Shown: positions 55,002 through 64,000 of the stretch, piece after piece
Layout of the letters: each line of letters opens with the position of its first letter
Position numbering within the stretch: the stretch's first letter is position 1
Source of the DNA: Acidimicrobiia bacterium
GTDB lineage: Bacteria; Actinomycetota; Acidimicrobiia; Acidimicrobiales; AC-14
Direction of reading: 5' to 3'
DNA: 64,000 nucleotides
Assembly: GCA_023265025.1 (NCBI GenBank)
Contig: JAHFUP010000010.1
Span: forward strand, 34,980 to 98,979
Made by a program: the position numbers and the translations under genes
The notes under the pieces: generated by a model
What the model was told of the DNA's origin: nothing
What the model saw: only the letters and a program-made list of their open reading frames with translations
The model's database searches: none

Positions 55002-55067
55002 TGCTCTGGTCCTCTCGCTTCACGCTGACTCGACAATCCTACAGTGGGAGGCACCGGCCCCCGACTG

Positions 55068-56255
<1,188 letters not shown>

Positions 56256-56284
56256 CTCTGTCGTCCTGTTCTGCTTGGTTCCGG

Positions 56285-56358
56285 TAGCGGCGGGCGGACT
56301 CGAACCGCCGACCCCTCGATTATGAGCCGAGTGCTCTTACCAACTGAGCTACGCCGCC
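56285..56358 (-). tRNA. tRNA-Met (CAT)
   Basis: A 74-base cloverleaf has acceptor GGCGGCG/CGCCGCT (a G-U first pair), anticodon loop CTCATAA (anticodon CAT), T-arm TCGGCGGTTCGAGTCCG and discriminator A. It pairs at position 1-72, so it is the elongator type and not the initiator. CC but not CCA is encoded. Confidence 0.93.
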
Positions 56359-56381
56359 AGATCTGCTGTTTTGAAGCTGCG

Positions 56382-56454
56382 AGCCCCCTATCGGAATCGA
56401 ACCGATGACACCAGCCTTACCATGGCTGTGCTCTGCCGACTGAGCTAAGGGGGC
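56382..56454 (-). tRNA. tRNA-Thr (GGT)
   Basis: A 73-base cloverleaf has acceptor GCCCCCT/AGGGGGC, anticodon stem CAGCC/GGCTG with loop ATGGTAA (anticodon GGT), T-arm ATCGGTTCGATTCCGAT and discriminator T. CCA is not encoded. The order Thr-Met-tuf is typical of the tufB locus. Confidence 0.94.
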
Positions 56455-56464
56455 AGTCCCACCG

Positions 56465-56971
56465 ATGATAGTCAGCCGGCCCGGGGTCGCCGTCCGATTG
56501 GCCCGGTCGAGCGACGCCGAGGCCATCCGCACGATCTACAACCGCGAGGTCACCGGCTCCACGGTGACGTTCGACCTCGTCCCCCGCACGCTGGCGGAGC
56601 AGGAGGCGTGGCTGGCCGAGCACGAGGGCGTGCACCCGGCGGTGGTCGCGGAGTCCGACGGGGAGGTGGTGGCCTTCGGCTCGCTGGCGCCGTACCGGAG
56701 CCGGCCGGCGTACGCCACCACCGTGGAGGACTCGGTCTATGTGCGGGGCGACTGCCGGGGCCTGGGCCTCGGCCGGGCCGTGCTCGGCGAGCTGGTTCGC
56801 CTAGGTACCCTCCACGGGTTCCACGCCGTCATGGCGCGGATCGTCGGCGGCCACGAGGCGTCGATCGGCCTCCACACCTCCTGCGGGTTCGAGCTGGTGG
56901 GCATCGAGCGGGAGGTAGGCCGGAAGTTCGGCCGGTGGCTCGACGTCGTGCTCATGCAGCGCCTGCTTTGA
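56465..56971 (+). CDS. GNAT N-acetyltransferase, phosphinothricin acetyltransferase-like
   Basis: This 168-residue protein has VRLARSSDAEAIRTIYNREV near the start, DSVYVRGDCRGLGLGRAVLG (the acetyl-CoA loop RGLGLG) and GLHTSCGFELVGIEREVGRK at the end. This pattern is that of the PAT/Bar subgroup, which acetylates small amines or amino-acid analogues. It begins only 10 bases from tRNA-Thr on the other strand. It converges on the THI5-like gene with a 6 bp gap. The substrate is not known. Confidence 0.85.
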   Translation: MIVSRPGVAVRLARSSDAEAIRTIYNREVTGSTVTFDLVPRTLAEQEAWLAEHEGVHPAVVAESDGEVVAFGSLAPYRSRPAYATTVEDSVYVRGDCRGLGLGRAVLGELVRLGTLHGFHAVMARIVGGHEASIGLHTSCGFELVGIEREVGRKFGRWLDVVLMQRLL

Positions 56972-56977
56972 CCCTCC

Positions 56978-57835
56978 TCAGGCGTGGGCCTCCTCCGGGG
57001 AGCGAATGGCCTCCGGCCGGTAGACCGATTCGGGTGCGAGGGCGGCGCCGCCGTGGGCCTTGACGAGGAACGAGATGGTGGAGGCCCATCCCTCGGGGGT
57101 CGAGGAGCCGACGGGCGCGCCGGTGAAGATCCCCGGCTCTCCCATCTCCCAGCCGTCCACCGCCATCCCCGGGTCGGCGTCGGGATACCGCCTGGCCAGG
57201 ATGTCGAGCCCGATCGTGGGATCCTGGCGTTGCCGTTCGATGGCGGCGACCAGCCCGTCCTGCATGAGCCTCACGGTCTCGAGGTCGACTATGTCGCCGG
57301 CCACCAGGCCATGGCCGTAGGCGTTGATGCCGAAGTGGACCGCCCGCACGGGCATCCCGGACTGCAGGCTCGTCCGCGGGACGAGGTCGATGAAGTCCGG
57401 CAGGGCGTCGATGTCTCCGCGGGCCAGGGCCGCCGGCGCAGCCCCGTACTCCGTCTCGACCACCTCGCCCCGGTCGAGACCGAGGTGCTCGAGCGCGGCC
57501 TGGTACTCGGCCAGAAGGCCCTTCGACCCTGAACCGCCGACCCGTCGCCCCGACAGGTCGGCCGGCGTGCGAAAGTCTGACTCGGCGGCCACCAGGCCCG
57601 AGATCGGGTGACGCTGCACGATGGCGGAGACAAACCGGGCCGGCAGGTCGCCGTAGCGTTCCCGGGCCGTGAGGTAGTGCCCGACGCTGGTCAGGCAGAA
57701 CTCCGAGCCCCCCGTCGCGACCCGCCGGACGTTCTCGGGCCCCGAGGCGGGGTCGAGTACGTCGACGTCGAGACCGAACTCAGCGAACAGACCGTCCGCT
57801 GCTGCCGCGAGGTACGGCAGGTGGTGGCCGGGCAT
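56978..57835 (-). CDS. NMT1/THI5-like (SsuA/ThiY-type) binding protein, possibly interrupted by TGA near its start
   Basis: This 285-residue frame reads MPGHHLPYLAAAADGLFAEF, VATGGSEFCLTSVGHYLTAR and GSGSKGLLAEYQAALEHLGL, the type II periplasmic-binding fold of the NMT1/THI5 family. No signal peptide or lipobox is present and no ABC permease is nearby. The likely true start is the ATG at 57872-57874, which has GGGGAG nine bases upstream and overlaps the methyltransferase stop as ATGA. From there the frame reads MKRVRLSMYCVG, then TGA (57836-57838), then the ATG used here, which has no ribosome binding site. So the gene carries an in-frame TGA at codon 13, or it reinitiates at TGAATG. Confidence 0.7.
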   Translation of the reverse strand: MPGHHLPYLAAAADGLFAEFGLDVDVLDPASGPENVRRVATGGSEFCLTSVGHYLTARERYGDLPARFVSAIVQRHPISGLVAAESDFRTPADLSGRRVGGSGSKGLLAEYQAALEHLGLDRGEVVETEYGAAPAALARGDIDALPDFIDLVPRTSLQSGMPVRAVHFGINAYGHGLVAGDIVDLETVRLMQDGLVAAIERQRQDPTIGLDILARRYPDADPGMAVDGWEMGEPGIFTGAPVGSSTPEGWASTISFLVKAHGGAALAPESVYRPEAIRSPEEAHA

Positions 57836-57870
57836 TCAGCCAACGCAGTACATGCTCAGTCGGACCCGCT

Positions 57871-58566
57871 TCATCGGTCAGCTCCCCTCGAAGGCTTGTT
57901 CTGATCCTGCGCCACCGCCGGCCGCCGCGCAATACCTGGTGTGACCTCGATCCGGGCCAGGGCCCGCGTCTCGCCGTACGAGCGGGCCTCGGCCACGACG
58001 AGCGCCGGCGAGGACGGGTGGGCCAGCCACCCTTCGACGTGGGCGACCTGGCGCAGGCCGCGCACCTGGAGGACGATGCTGCCGTCCGGATCGAGGTGGT
58101 CGGAGACGGCCCTGACGAAACTCCGAATGGCACCGAGCCCGTCCGGGCCGCCGTCGATGGCGCCGGCCAAGTCGTCGGGGTGGAGGTGGACCTCGTCGGA
58201 GGGGACGTACGGCGGGTCGGCGATGACCACGGCGAAGCGCTCGGCCAGACCGAGCACGTTCTCCGCCAGTCCGCACCGCTGCTCGACCAGCTCGGCGCAG
58301 CCGTTGGTCGCCGCGTTGACGCGGGCCCACCGGCAGGCCGCAGGGTCGCGGTCGACCTGGACGACGTGGGAGCCGCTCAACACGGCAGCAGCCAGACCGA
58401 TGTGGCCGGCACCGCAACCGAGCTCGAGCATCGGCCCGCCGGCGGCGAGCTCGGCCGCCCATTCGGATTGCGCGAAGGTCCACGGCCGCGGCCGTAGGAC
58501 GTTCTCGTCGAAGGCGACGTCGATCGGCCCGAACCGGATCGCCGCCGGCGCCGAGATCCCGGTCAG
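57871..58566 (-). CDS. class I SAM-dependent methyltransferase with DPPY motif
   Basis: The protein has FGPIDVAFDENVLRPRPWTF, motif I MLELGCGAGHIGLAAA and VIADPPYVPSDEVHLHPDDL, where DPPY is typical of methyltransferases acting on planar N groups (HemK-like and others). No ATG, GTG or TTG suits the start. A CTG at 58564-58566 overlaps the upstream gene's stop as CTGA with AGAGGG just before it; an ATG far upstream lies inside that gene. From the CTG the protein has 231 residues. Substrate unknown. Confidence 0.78.
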   Translation of the reverse strand: MTGISAPAAIRFGPIDVAFDENVLRPRPWTFAQSEWAAELAAGGPMLELGCGAGHIGLAAAVLSGSHVVQVDRDPAACRWARVNAATNGCAELVEQRCGLAENVLGLAERFAVVIADPPYVPSDEVHLHPDDLAGAIDGGPDGLGAIRSFVRAVSDHLDPDGSIVLQVRGLRQVAHVEGWLAHPSSPALVVAEARSYGETRALARIEVTPGIARRPAVAQDQNKPSRGADR

Positions 58567-59510
58567 GACGCCCTCTGCTCGTCGAGGAGGAACCAGTCCG
58601 ACATGGCGTCGAAGAAGCCGGCGTTGACGATCGAGCGCCAGCGGGCGCCCCGGACGATGCCGCTCGACCACCGGGGATCGGTCTCCAGAGGGACAACGGC
58701 GTGGTCAACCCAGTCCTTGCCGTGCCGCGGGTCGACCATGGCGTGCTCGACGTAGAAGTCGAGGGCGTCGTCGCCGGCGCCTATCCGCTCCAGGGCGGCG
58801 ACAACCCGACGGCACCGGGGGCCGGCTTGGAGCTCGAGGAGCCCGAGGGCGCCGAGCAGCTCCGGCTGAAGCCACCGGTTGGTGGCCAGCAGGCCGGTGA
58901 GCACCGAGCGCTCGAGCGCCTCCACGGGCTGGCGCTCCCGGGGCGGGCAACTCAGGCCGAGCGCCGTGCTCAGCGTGCGGTGCAGTTCCGTGTGGACCCG
59001 GGCGAGGGAGCCGTTGCCCATCTCGTCCCAGTAGTTGCGGGCCAGCTCCAGCTTCGGCTGGCCGTCCAGGCCGATCTGGCCGGCGGCGACCAGGTCATCG
59101 AAGCCACCGTCGGGACCACCCTCGATCGACAGGAACTCGACGATCTCGCCGGCGTCGGCGTCGGCGGCCAGCCACTCGTAGATATCGGGCACGAGGCCAC
59201 GGGCCCCGATAGCCCGCATGGCGGCGCCGGCCGGCCCGGGCAGGTCCCAGGCGGTGGCGTCGTCCCGGCGGACCAGCTCCGCCACCAGCTCCTCCTCCAG
59301 CCGCCACTTCAGCCGGGCGACGGCGGGGTGGTGCTGGAACCGCTCCCGCCCGTCGACCTGGCCGAGCGGGGCGGTGTGGAGGTCGTGGACGACGGACAGC
59401 GTGAGCAGCAGGTCCTGCCAGTCGACGGGCTCGAGATGGCCGATCTGGTCCAGCCCCCGCCCACCGTCGGACAGCGACGTCGTCAGCTGCGTGAAGAGCG
59501 GATGAAGCAC
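58563..59510 (-). CDS. iron-containing redox enzyme family protein (heme-oxygenase-like fold)
   Basis: From the GTG at 59508-59510 the protein has 315 residues. EFLSIEGGPDGGFDDLVAAG, RNYWDEMGNGSLARVHTELH and the later DFYVEHAMVDPRHGKDWVDH place Glu and His ligands as in the heme-oxygenase-like diiron oxidase group, which makes unusual small-molecule oxidations. Two further GTGs, five and seven codons upstream, are possible starts. It is the first of three overlapping genes with the methyltransferase and the THI5-like protein. Confidence 0.78.
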   Translation of the reverse strand: MLHPLFTQLTTSLSDGGRGLDQIGHLEPVDWQDLLLTLSVVHDLHTAPLGQVDGRERFQHHPAVARLKWRLEEELVAELVRRDDATAWDLPGPAGAAMRAIGARGLVPDIYEWLAADADAGEIVEFLSIEGGPDGGFDDLVAAGQIGLDGQPKLELARNYWDEMGNGSLARVHTELHRTLSTALGLSCPPRERQPVEALERSVLTGLLATNRWLQPELLGALGLLELQAGPRCRRVVAALERIGAGDDALDFYVEHAMVDPRHGKDWVDHAVVPLETDPRWSSGIVRGARWRSIVNAGFFDAMSDWFLLDEQRAS

Positions 59511-59582
59511 AGTCCCAGCGGCCACGGCCACTGGGTACCCGCGCGCGACAATGAACAAACGAGCCGGCGACTCCGCTCCTGG

Positions 59583-59664
59583 TGGGCCGGGGAGGATTCG
59601 AACCTCCGTAGGCTGTGCCGGCTGATTTACAGTCAGCTCCCTTTGGCCACTCGGGCACCGACCC
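59583..59664 (-). tRNA. tRNA-Tyr (GTA)
   Basis: An 82-base class II tRNA has acceptor GGGTCGG/CCGGCCC, anticodon stem GCTGA/TCAGC with loop CTGTAAA (anticodon GTA), a long variable arm, T-arm GGAGGTTCGAATCCTCC and discriminator A. CC follows but not CCA. Confidence 0.94.
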
Positions 59665-59697
59665 AGGACTGCGAACGGGAACGATAGCGTCTTGGCC

Positions 59698-60186
59698 GTG
59701 CCCACTTTCGACGTCGTCTCCGAGGTGGACCTCCAGGAGGTCCGGAACGCGGTCGACCAGGCCCACCGCGAGGTGGCGACCCGGTTCGACTTCAAGGACA
59801 CCGGCTCGACCATCGAGCTGGGCGACGGGGAGATCCAGCTGCACTCCTCCACCGAGGACCGCCTGCGCGCCCTCGTGCAGGTGTTGGAGGAGAAGCTGGT
59901 CAAGCGCAACGTGTCCCTGAAGGGCCTGACCTACGAGAAGGTCGAGGAGGCCTCCAAGGGCACCGTGCGGCAAAAGGTCCTCCTGGCCGCCGGCATCGAC
60001 GAGGCCAAGGCCCGCCAGGTCAACCGCTTCATCAAGGACCGGGGCGTCAAGGGCGTCTCGTCGCAGACCCAGGGCGACCAGATCCGGGTGTCGGGCAAGA
60101 AGCGCGACGACCTCCAGAACGTGATCGCCGCCCTCAAGGAGGAGGACTTCGGCATCCCCCTCCAGTTCAAGAACTTCCGCGACTAA
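59698..60186 (+). CDS. yajQ: YajQ family nucleotide-binding protein
   Basis: The protein FDVVSEVDLQEVRNAVDQAH, TRFDFKDTGSTIELGDGEIQ and a C-terminal EDFGIPLQFKNFRD cover the whole YajQ family length. YajQ proteins bind nucleotides (c-di-GMP in some bacteria). I use the GTG at 59698; a TTG two codons earlier is possible. Its stop overlaps that of the convergent peptidase gene. Confidence 0.93.
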   Translation: MPTFDVVSEVDLQEVRNAVDQAHREVATRFDFKDTGSTIELGDGEIQLHSSTEDRLRALVQVLEEKLVKRNVSLKGLTYEKVEEASKGTVRQKVLLAAGIDEAKARQVNRFIKDRGVKGVSSQTQGDQIRVSGKKRDDLQNVIAALKEEDFGIPLQFKNFRD

Positions 60187-61343
60187 CTGCCGCCCCCGAG
60201 CAGGGGGGCGAGGGATTTGGGCGTCAGGGGACCCAGGATGGTGAGGGCGACCTTGCGGCCCTCGCGGAGGGCGTCGGCCTGAGCCTGGGCCGCGGACGTC
60301 TTGCGGTCCCAGTCGATGCGGCCGGCCATCCGCGTCACCTGCAGCTGGGCGAGGCGGATCGTGCCCCCGCCGGCGCTGACGCTCGACGCCCACAGCAGCG
60401 GCCCGACGGCCCGGCCGGAGGCACTGGGCGTCTGCCCGTCGAACCGGCGCAGCACGCCGGCGCCGGTGACGGCGCGGGACACGCCGACGCTATTGGCAGC
60501 CAGGAGGCCCGAGGCATTGTTGATGGCCTCGTTCACCCACCCGTCGAGGATCGGCTTGGGGTTCACGGCCGCGCCGCCGCGGGGATGGAACTCGAAGTGG
60601 ACGTGCGTCGCCCCGCCGGCGGCGTTACCGCTGTCGCCCGTGTAGCCCACGACGTCGCCCTGCTTCACCGCCGAGCCGTTCGACAGCTTCTTGGCGAACC
60701 CGTCCAGGTGGGCCATGTAGTAGAAGGTGCCGTCCGCCAGGGTCACGTAGGCCGCCTTGCCGCCGAGGCCGGCGTCCTCGAAGCGGACGACCCCGGCGAA
60801 GGGAGCCCGGACCGGCGTGCCGCGGGCGGCGAAGATGTCGGTGCCCTGGTGGAGGTGGAACGGGGGGCCGAAGCGGGCCTGCAACCAGTCGTCGCTGTAG
60901 TCCGCCAGCCCGGCGACCGGGAAGTGGCCGAAGCCGGCGATCGCCGCCTCCTCGGGCGTCAGCCCCAGGTCCTGCATCGGCCGGAGGGCGGCCATGAGGG
61001 CGGCGGTGCTGTTACTGCCCGTCCGCCGGACCGAGTTGATGATCGGGATGTACTGGGGCGGGATCACGCCATACGGCAGCGTCGTCGTCGTCGGCGCGGC
61101 GCCGGCCTTGGGGGTGGCGCCCGCCGCGCCCGGCGCCACCGGGGACGCGGTCGTCGGGGGGGCAGGGGGCACGGTGGTCGTGGGCAGGAGCTGGTTGAGA
61201 AGGTCGCCCAGCAGGTTCCCTGTGGTCGTCGGTGTGGTGGTCGGCGGCGGTGTCTGCGCTCCGGCCCGGCCTGTCACCAGCGTCAGCACCACCAGAGCGA
61301 CCGTGACGACGGCCGCGACAGGTGAGCGAAGTCGTTCCGACAC
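60183..61343 (-). CDS. exported M23-family metallopeptidase
   Basis: This 386-residue protein has a signal peptide (residues 1-29, ending TGRAGAQ) and a Pro/Thr-rich linker (residues 30-90). The LytM/M23 domain has His165 and Asp169 in HLHQGTDIFAARGTPVRAPF and His247/His249 in THVHFEFHPRGG. The zinc ligands are all present, so an active peptidoglycan endopeptidase is plausible. The last 100 residues have no recognised domain. Confidence 0.88.
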   Translation of the reverse strand: MSERLRSPVAAVVTVALVVLTLVTGRAGAQTPPPTTTPTTTGNLLGDLLNQLLPTTTVPPAPPTTASPVAPGAAGATPKAGAAPTTTTLPYGVIPPQYIPIINSVRRTGSNSTAALMAALRPMQDLGLTPEEAAIAGFGHFPVAGLADYSDDWLQARFGPPFHLHQGTDIFAARGTPVRAPFAGVVRFEDAGLGGKAAYVTLADGTFYYMAHLDGFAKKLSNGSAVKQGDVVGYTGDSGNAAGGATHVHFEFHPRGGAAVNPKPILDGWVNEAINNASGLLAANSVGVSRAVTGAGVLRRFDGQTPSASGRAVGPLLWASSVSAGGGTIRLAQLQVTRMAGRIDWDRKTSAAQAQADALREGRKVALTILGPLTPKSLAPLLGGGS

Positions 61344-61401
61344 GATGCCGTTCAGTTCGCCGCACCCCGCCGGATCTCCTGCCCGGCGGCTGCGAGCCCG
61401 C

Positions 61402-62259
61402 TTACGAGCGCCACTCGCCCTGGCGCAGCCGGGCGATCCGGTCCTCCAGGGGCGGGTGGGTCGAGAACAGGTTGGCGAACTGGACCTTGCGGCCCGTCAG
61501 CGGGTTCACGATGTACTTCGACGCCTGAGCCGGGTCGACGCTCATCGGGATCGCCCTTGCCCCCTGCTCGAGCTTGGCCAGGGCCCGGGCAAGGGGTTCA
61601 CCGTCGCCGATGAGACGGGCGCCGGTGCGATCGGCCTCGTACTCCCTGCTGCGGCTCAGGGCCATCTGGATGACGGCCGCGGCAAGGGGCGCGAGGAGTG
61701 CGAATGCGAGGAGGGCCAGGGGGTTGGCGTTGTTGTCGTCGTCACGGCCGCCGCCACCGAACATGGCGCCCCACATCGCCATCCGGGCCACGAAGGTGAT
61801 GCCCATGGCGACCGCGGCGGCCACCGACCCGATGAGGATGTCGCGGTTGCCGACGTGGCTGATCTCATGGGCCAGGACGCCACGGAGCTCGTTCCAGTCG
61901 AGGATGTTCAGAATGCCCTGGGTGACGGCCACTGCGGCGTGATCGGGGTTGCGACCGGTGGCAAAGGCGTTGGGCTGCATGTCCGGCGTCATGTAGAGCT
62001 TCGGCATGGGCATGTTCGACGCCATGGTCAGCTCGCGGACGATCCGGTAGTACTCCGGTATCTCGGCTTCGGTCACCGGCACCGCCCGCGCCGACTTGAT
62101 GGCCAGCTTGTCGGAGAACCAGTACGACCCGCCGACGAACACCAGGCCGATGATCAGGCCGATGAACAGCCCGCCGCGGCCGAAGAAGCTGCCGATCAGC
62201 ATGAGCAGGCCGCCCAGGGCCGCCAGCAGCGTGTAGGTCTTGATCGTGTTCTTGCTCAT
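61402..62259 (-). CDS. htpX: membrane zinc protease HtpX
   Basis: This 285-residue protein begins [20 protein letters not shown]. It has two N-terminal membrane helices, the zinc motif HEISH at residues 131-135, two central hydrophobic segments and the third ligand Glu in [13 protein letters not shown]. It ends with [20 protein letters not shown]. HtpX degrades misfolded membrane proteins. GGGAGAGG precedes the ATG at 62257-62259. Confidence 0.94.
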   Translation of the reverse strand: MSKNTIKTYTLLAALGGLLMLIGSFFGRGGLFIGLIIGLVFVGGSYWFSDKLAIKSARAVPVTEAEIPEYYRIVRELTMASNMPMPKLYMTPDMQPNAFATGRNPDHAAVAVTQGILNILDWNELRGVLAHEISHVGNRDILIGSVAAAVAMGITFVARMAMWGAMFGGGGRDDDNNANPLALLAFALLAPLAAAVIQMALSRSREYEADRTGARLIGDGEPLARALAKLEQGARAIPMSVDPAQASKYIVNPLTGRKVQFANLFSTHPPLEDRIARLRQGEWRS

Positions 62260-62309
62260 CGTCCCTCTCCCGGAACCCGTCAGTGCATACAACGCTCCCA
62301 CAGGCCGAG

Positions 62310-63218
62310 TTAGTTCCGCCCCGGTGTCCTGTCGAACCCCCTGGTCGTGCGGTTGACGGGGTGGAGGCCGAAGCGTGCGGCGTACCGCATGGTGTCGGCG
62401 AGGTGCTCGTCCTCGGATGCGTAGGCCAGCAGTCTCGACGCGCCACCGAGCCGCAGCCACTCGACCGCCGACCGCACGAGCCAGCTGCCGATGCCCTGCC
62501 GGCGCATGTCCTCCCGGACCCGGTGGTTGCACACGTCGGCCCAGCCGACGGCGCCGAGATTGGTCCCGCCCCGGGTCAGGTCGTCGTCGACCTCGACCAT
62601 GCCCACTGCCTCCCCGTCGAGCACCGCGTCGAACGCCGTCCCCAGCGTGCCCAGGCGCCGGCGCAGCGACAGGCCGGCGATCGGCGCCGGCCCCGGCGGG
62701 TCGACGCCGGCGGTGAGCCCGGCAAGCACGACCTCCACGTGCGCGTCGCCGGCGTCGAAGCCGGCCTCCTCGTACAGGGCACGGACGTGGGGCCAGCTGT
62801 CGGAGACGCCATAGACGGCCGGGCACGGGAGCGTGCCGTTGGCGTAGTGCTCGCGCACGCCCCACGACTCCAGTTGACCGGTCGCGGTGTCGAGGACCGC
62901 CCGGCCGGCGTCGAGGTGGTTGGGCCAGCACAGCAGCCACACGACCTCGCCGACGTCGCGGTAGCTGTCGCTGACCCGGGCGTCATCCCCATAGCGTCGG
63001 AGATGGGCGGCGGCGACGACCCGGTCGCGCTCGGTGGCGACGAACGTCGCCAGGTCGGTGACCCACGGGCCGATGATGTACTCCCCGAGGGGGTGCTCAA
63101 GGTCGTTCAGCAGCGTGGCCGGCGGCACGTAGGCGCCGGGCAGGACCACGGCGACGTGGGCGTTAACGAGCCGGGCGAGCTGCTCGCGGTCGCGGCGGGC
63201 GAATGGGCGAACTTCCAC
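62310..63218 (-). CDS. tandem GNAT-domain acetyltransferase
   Basis: This 302-residue protein has two GNAT-like halves. The first contains [20 protein letters not shown] and [20 protein letters not shown]. The second contains [20 protein letters not shown], with the acetyl-CoA loop RRQGIG near residue 240, and [16 protein letters not shown]. The first half lacks a clear acetyl-CoA loop. Substrate unknown. It is divergent from the next gene with a 104 bp gap. Confidence 0.75.
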   Translation of the reverse strand: MEVRPFARRDREQLARLVNAHVAVVLPGAYVPPATLLNDLEHPLGEYIIGPWVTDLATFVATERDRVVAAAHLRRYGDDARVSDSYRDVGEVVWLLCWPNHLDAGRAVLDTATGQLESWGVREHYANGTLPCPAVYGVSDSWPHVRALYEEAGFDAGDAHVEVVLAGLTAGVDPPGPAPIAGLSLRRRLGTLGTAFDAVLDGEAVGMVEVDDDLTRGGTNLGAVGWADVCNHRVREDMRRQGIGSWLVRSAVEWLRLGGASRLLAYASEDEHLADTMRYAARFGLHPVNRTTRGFDRTPGRN

Positions 63219-63322
63219 GGTGGCCTCCTTCTGGCGGGCGTGAAGCCCGTACGTGGACAGAAGAAGCCGCTACCCGTGCGGCACGTCCACAGCGTACCGC
63301 CGGCGGCCCGTAGTGTCACGGG

Positions 63323-63874
63323 ATGGGCGACATGGCGGCGACCTATCGAAGACGGGCGAACGCGTTCGAAGCGCTGGTGGTAGGTACGCCACGGGAGCGC
63401 TGGTCGAGCCCTTCGCCCTGCGCCGGCTGGTCGGCCCGCGACGTCGTCGCCCACGTCGTCGACTTCTCGGCCACCGTCCTGGGGGAACGGGCCGGCGTGA
63501 CGGACGCTCCGGAGTTCACGGATTTCGCCGATCCGGCGGCGGCTTTCCGGAGCACCCGCGCTGCCGTCCAACGGGTGCTCGACGACCCAGACACGCCGGC
63601 GAGGGTCGCCGGCTACCTCGAGGGATCGCTCAGCTTCGACCTGCCCCAGCACGGGTGGGACCTCGCGGTAGCCACCGGCCAGGACGCCACGATGGACCCT
63701 GACGAGGTCGACTACCTGTGGACCTCGCTCACCGAGGCGTCGAGGGTCTGGGACTGGCAACGGGCCAATGGGTGGTACGGGCCGGCGGTGCCTGTCCCTG
63801 AGGACGCACCGCTCCAGGACCGGGTACTCGGCATGCTGGGTCGTGACCCGCGCTGGACGCCGCCGGTGTCGTGA
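63323..63874 (+). CDS. maleylpyruvate isomerase-like (TIGR03086-type) DinB-fold protein
   Basis: This 183-residue protein MGDMAATYRRRANAFEALVV has PSPCAGWSARDVVAHVVDFS (metal His) and LPQHGWDLAVATGQDATMD (second His), typical of the mycothiol-dependent isomerase N-terminal domain family found in actinobacteria. It lacks the SCP2 domain seen in the protein at 15.5-16.3 kb. Reaction unknown. Confidence 0.82.
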   Translation: MGDMAATYRRRANAFEALVVGTPRERWSSPSPCAGWSARDVVAHVVDFSATVLGERAGVTDAPEFTDFADPAAAFRSTRAAVQRVLDDPDTPARVAGYLEGSLSFDLPQHGWDLAVATGQDATMDPDEVDYLWTSLTEASRVWDWQRANGWYGPAVPVPEDAPLQDRVLGMLGRDPRWTPPVS

Positions 63875-63953
63875 GGTCCCGCTAGTACTGCTGCCGATAA
63901 GTACAGCAGTGTAACTTTGGGGGTACCTACCCCTGATCGTCGCGGAGGTTTCG

Positions 63954-64000
63954 GTGTCTCGTCGGTCGCCGTTCGTGGTCCGGTTGTCGAGCGAGGACAG
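63954..64000 (+). CDS. probable IS630-family transposase, N-terminus only
   Basis: A GTG at 63954 with GGAGG about six bases upstream opens (V)SRRSPFVVRLSSEDR, cut by the window edge. This matches the start of IS630-type transposases, in which a RSPF-x-V-x-LS-x-E-(E/D)-R segment precedes the helix-turn-helix. Only about 16 codons are visible, so the call rests on pattern memory. Just upstream, ACTGCTG...CAGCAGT (63887-63910) and GGGGGTA-cc-TACCCC (63919-63933) are small palindromes that may belong to the element's end. Confidence 0.45.
   Translation, partial: MSRRSPFVVRLSSED

Overview
The window comes from a high-GC actinobacterium. Gene content and order (GuaB3-type IMP dehydrogenase, mycothiol-dependent isomerase-like proteins, family 4 uracil-DNA glycosylase next to the t6A genes, ECF sigma factor with zinc-finger anti-sigma) point to Actinomycetota. 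The class Acidimicrobiia is a reasonable guess, but it is an inference and not proven by anything here. Almost every gene is on the minus strand, so transcription mostly runs from high to low coordinates.

Layout in the direction of transcription: tRNA-Tyr (59.6 kb); a three-gene cassette of unknown role (heme-oxygenase-like iron enzyme, methyltransferase, THI5/NMT1-like binding protein; 57.0-59.5 kb); tRNA-Thr, tRNA-Met, tuf copy 2 and rpmG; an ECF sigma/anti-sigma pair; tRNA-Trp, secE, nusG, rplK, rplA, the L10 leader, rplJ and rplL; rpoB and rpoC; rpsL, rpsG, fusA and tuf copy 1; the S10 and spc clusters from rpsJ to secY, adk and map; infA, rpmJ, rpsM, rpsK, rpsD, rpoA, rplQ and truA. A short mixed stretch follows (YceI under a probable MarR-type operator, a UvrD-like helicase, an SCP2-domain isomerase-like protein). 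Then come rplM, rpsI, glmM, glmS, acpS, nnr, a CBS protein, alr, udg, tsaE, tsaB, rimI and tsaD, groES-groEL under a perfect CIRCE element, and a truncated guaB3. The right edge (60-64 kb) holds YajQ, an M23 peptidase, HtpX, two stand-alone genes and the first codons of a probable IS630-type transposase.

The gene set is mostly a core information-processing block: translation, transcription, protein export, folding, tRNA t6A modification and cell-wall precursor supply. The most unusual content lies between the genes. A family of about 70-170 bp elements occurs ten times in 43 kb, always between translation or housekeeping genes. Each complete copy has three GC-rich hairpins, a pyrimidine linker and a near-invariant CAGCCG segment, with compensatory base changes in the stems. 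One end of the element abuts a stop codon (same-sense copies) or lies at or near a start codon (inverted copies). A second, perfectly paired hairpin type (GGCTGCAG stems) follows rpoC and rplQ, and a 159 bp near-palindrome with 20 bp terminal inverted repeats sits between tsaB and rimI.

Other points of interest: a probable CTG start for infA, an in-frame TGA early in the THI5-like gene, a Gly at the Asp516 position of the RpoB rifampicin pocket, 303 identical nucleotides shared by the two tuf genes, and long acidic tails on several ribosomal proteins. All calls were made by eye from the sequence; no database search was run.
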